Source: Phlegmacium glaucopus (lineage: Eukaryota; Basidiomycota; Agaricomycetes; Agaricales; Cortinariaceae). From it: a stretch of DNA of 35,114 nt. Positions 34,572 through 35,114 of the stretch are shown here, piece by piece. The DNA is taken from the NCBI GenBank assembly GCA_015039465.1, contig MU130046.1:22698-57811 (forward strand), read 5' to 3'. Each line of letters starts with the position of its first letter. Position 1 is the stretch's first letter. The notes beneath the pieces were generated by a model that had not been told where the DNA came from, searched no databases, and worked only from the letters and a program-made list of their open reading frames with translations. The position numbers were made by a program, and so were the translations under genes.

Positions 34572-35114
34572 AGAAGAGGCTTTCGCGTTTTAGTTTAAAT
34601 CAACAGAACTCGTTTCTTATGCCAATCTTTTAACCTAAACAAATGCTATAAATAAAAATTAAATAGACAAATCCACGAAAGGAGTGTATCAGTTAGAACG
34701 AACGTTTCGACAGTATCAACGGTAGTGAAGGGAGTTTATGTAACTACTATGACACCTTCCGATACTTCTAATACTCGGACCACACATAAGGTCTCTGACA
34801 TAACGATAAAAAGTCAGTGACCAATTAAGTCATTCACGGTAAATACTAATTTAAATTAATTATAATTTTTTTTATATCTAAGCATTGTCGTTAGAGTTTT
34901 TTGTTGCTAAGAGTCTTATACAAGTTCTTATAAACCCCGTCCTAATAGTTGATGAAGCACTACATGGGTGGTCCACCAGGAGTTGGGATAACTACTAATC
35001 GTCTCGAGAGTTCAACTTTCTCCATTTAAGGTGTGTATGGAATATATAAGTATGAATATTTTCATATCCGTTAACTACTATAATGTAGGCTGTTACTTAA
35101 GTTTCTGGATGTAC
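34572..35114. other. Block written in reverse without complement (sequence artefact); contains hAT exons
   Basis: Literally read, the hAT frame hits a stop right after 34571. Read from 35114 back to 34572 without complementing, and placed after 34571, the minus strand continues in frame: AIDDITSDNEFKDLHEFKLT across the join, before it DVPTRWSSTLLMI (the conserved hAT R-W-S-S-T region), and further up FPHIVNLACKAV. Two introns in that reading have GT and AG ends. The join is fixed by the frame at 34571/34572 (34568 is the only close alternative). Normal inversion would give reverse complement, so this is an artefact or planted change. Confidence 0.93.

Overview
The window looks like nuclear DNA of a filamentous basidiomycete, probably an agaricomycete. 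The evidence is many 47-68 nt GT-AG introns, NACHT-domain NLR genes, a fungal hydantoinase/oxoprolinase-DUF917 pseudogene, Tc1/IS630 and hAT transposons, and dense MITEs and minisatellites. Nothing bacterial is present. All coordinates and homologies were worked out by eye.

Layout: (1) About 1.4-14.3 kb is a tandem array of three paralogous NACHT NTPase (NLR-type) genes on the minus strand. Copies 1 and 3 read as intact six-exon genes with a 35-nt fifth exon. Copy 2 is a pseudogene with a lost start, a damaged Walker A and several frameshifts. (2) 14.3-19.7 kb holds a 472-bp TIR element and a plus-strand hydantoinase/oxoprolinase plus DUF917 pseudogene, interrupted by a GTCATGAC-rich palindromic insert and a 664-bp TA-flanked MITE. 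(3) 20.0-21.4 kb is a roughly 173-bp tandem repeat ending in a 150-bp-arm palindrome. (4) 22.0-28.3 kb is a nest: an outer TIR pair, C/G-hairpin minisatellites, a foldback element with arms of about 700 bp carrying pol III-like A and B boxes, and inside its right arm a 2.9-kb IS630/Tc1 transposon with a DD34E transposase and a convergent second gene. Removing that transposon with one TA restores the foldback symmetry. (5) 28.3-31.9 kb is gene-poor, with degenerate repeats and a tRNA-like relic. (6) 31.9-33.3 kb is a 70-bp hairpin minisatellite, followed by a minus-strand hAT transposase pseudogene.

Most unusual: both ends of the window are written backwards without being complemented. Reading 35114 down to 34572 in plain reverse restores the missing hAT coding sequence in frame, including its conserved R-W-S-S-T motif and clean GT-AG introns. 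Reading roughly 1-1200 in plain reverse gives sequence closely matching 6400-7050. An inversion yields reverse complement, so this cannot be ordinary DNA rearrangement and is almost certainly a data artefact or an inserted control. Features called from the literal sequence in those two end blocks should be discarded.

I found no convincing complete new defence or metabolic system. The NLR array, with birth and decay of copies, and the transposon nest with its second gene are the biologically interesting parts.
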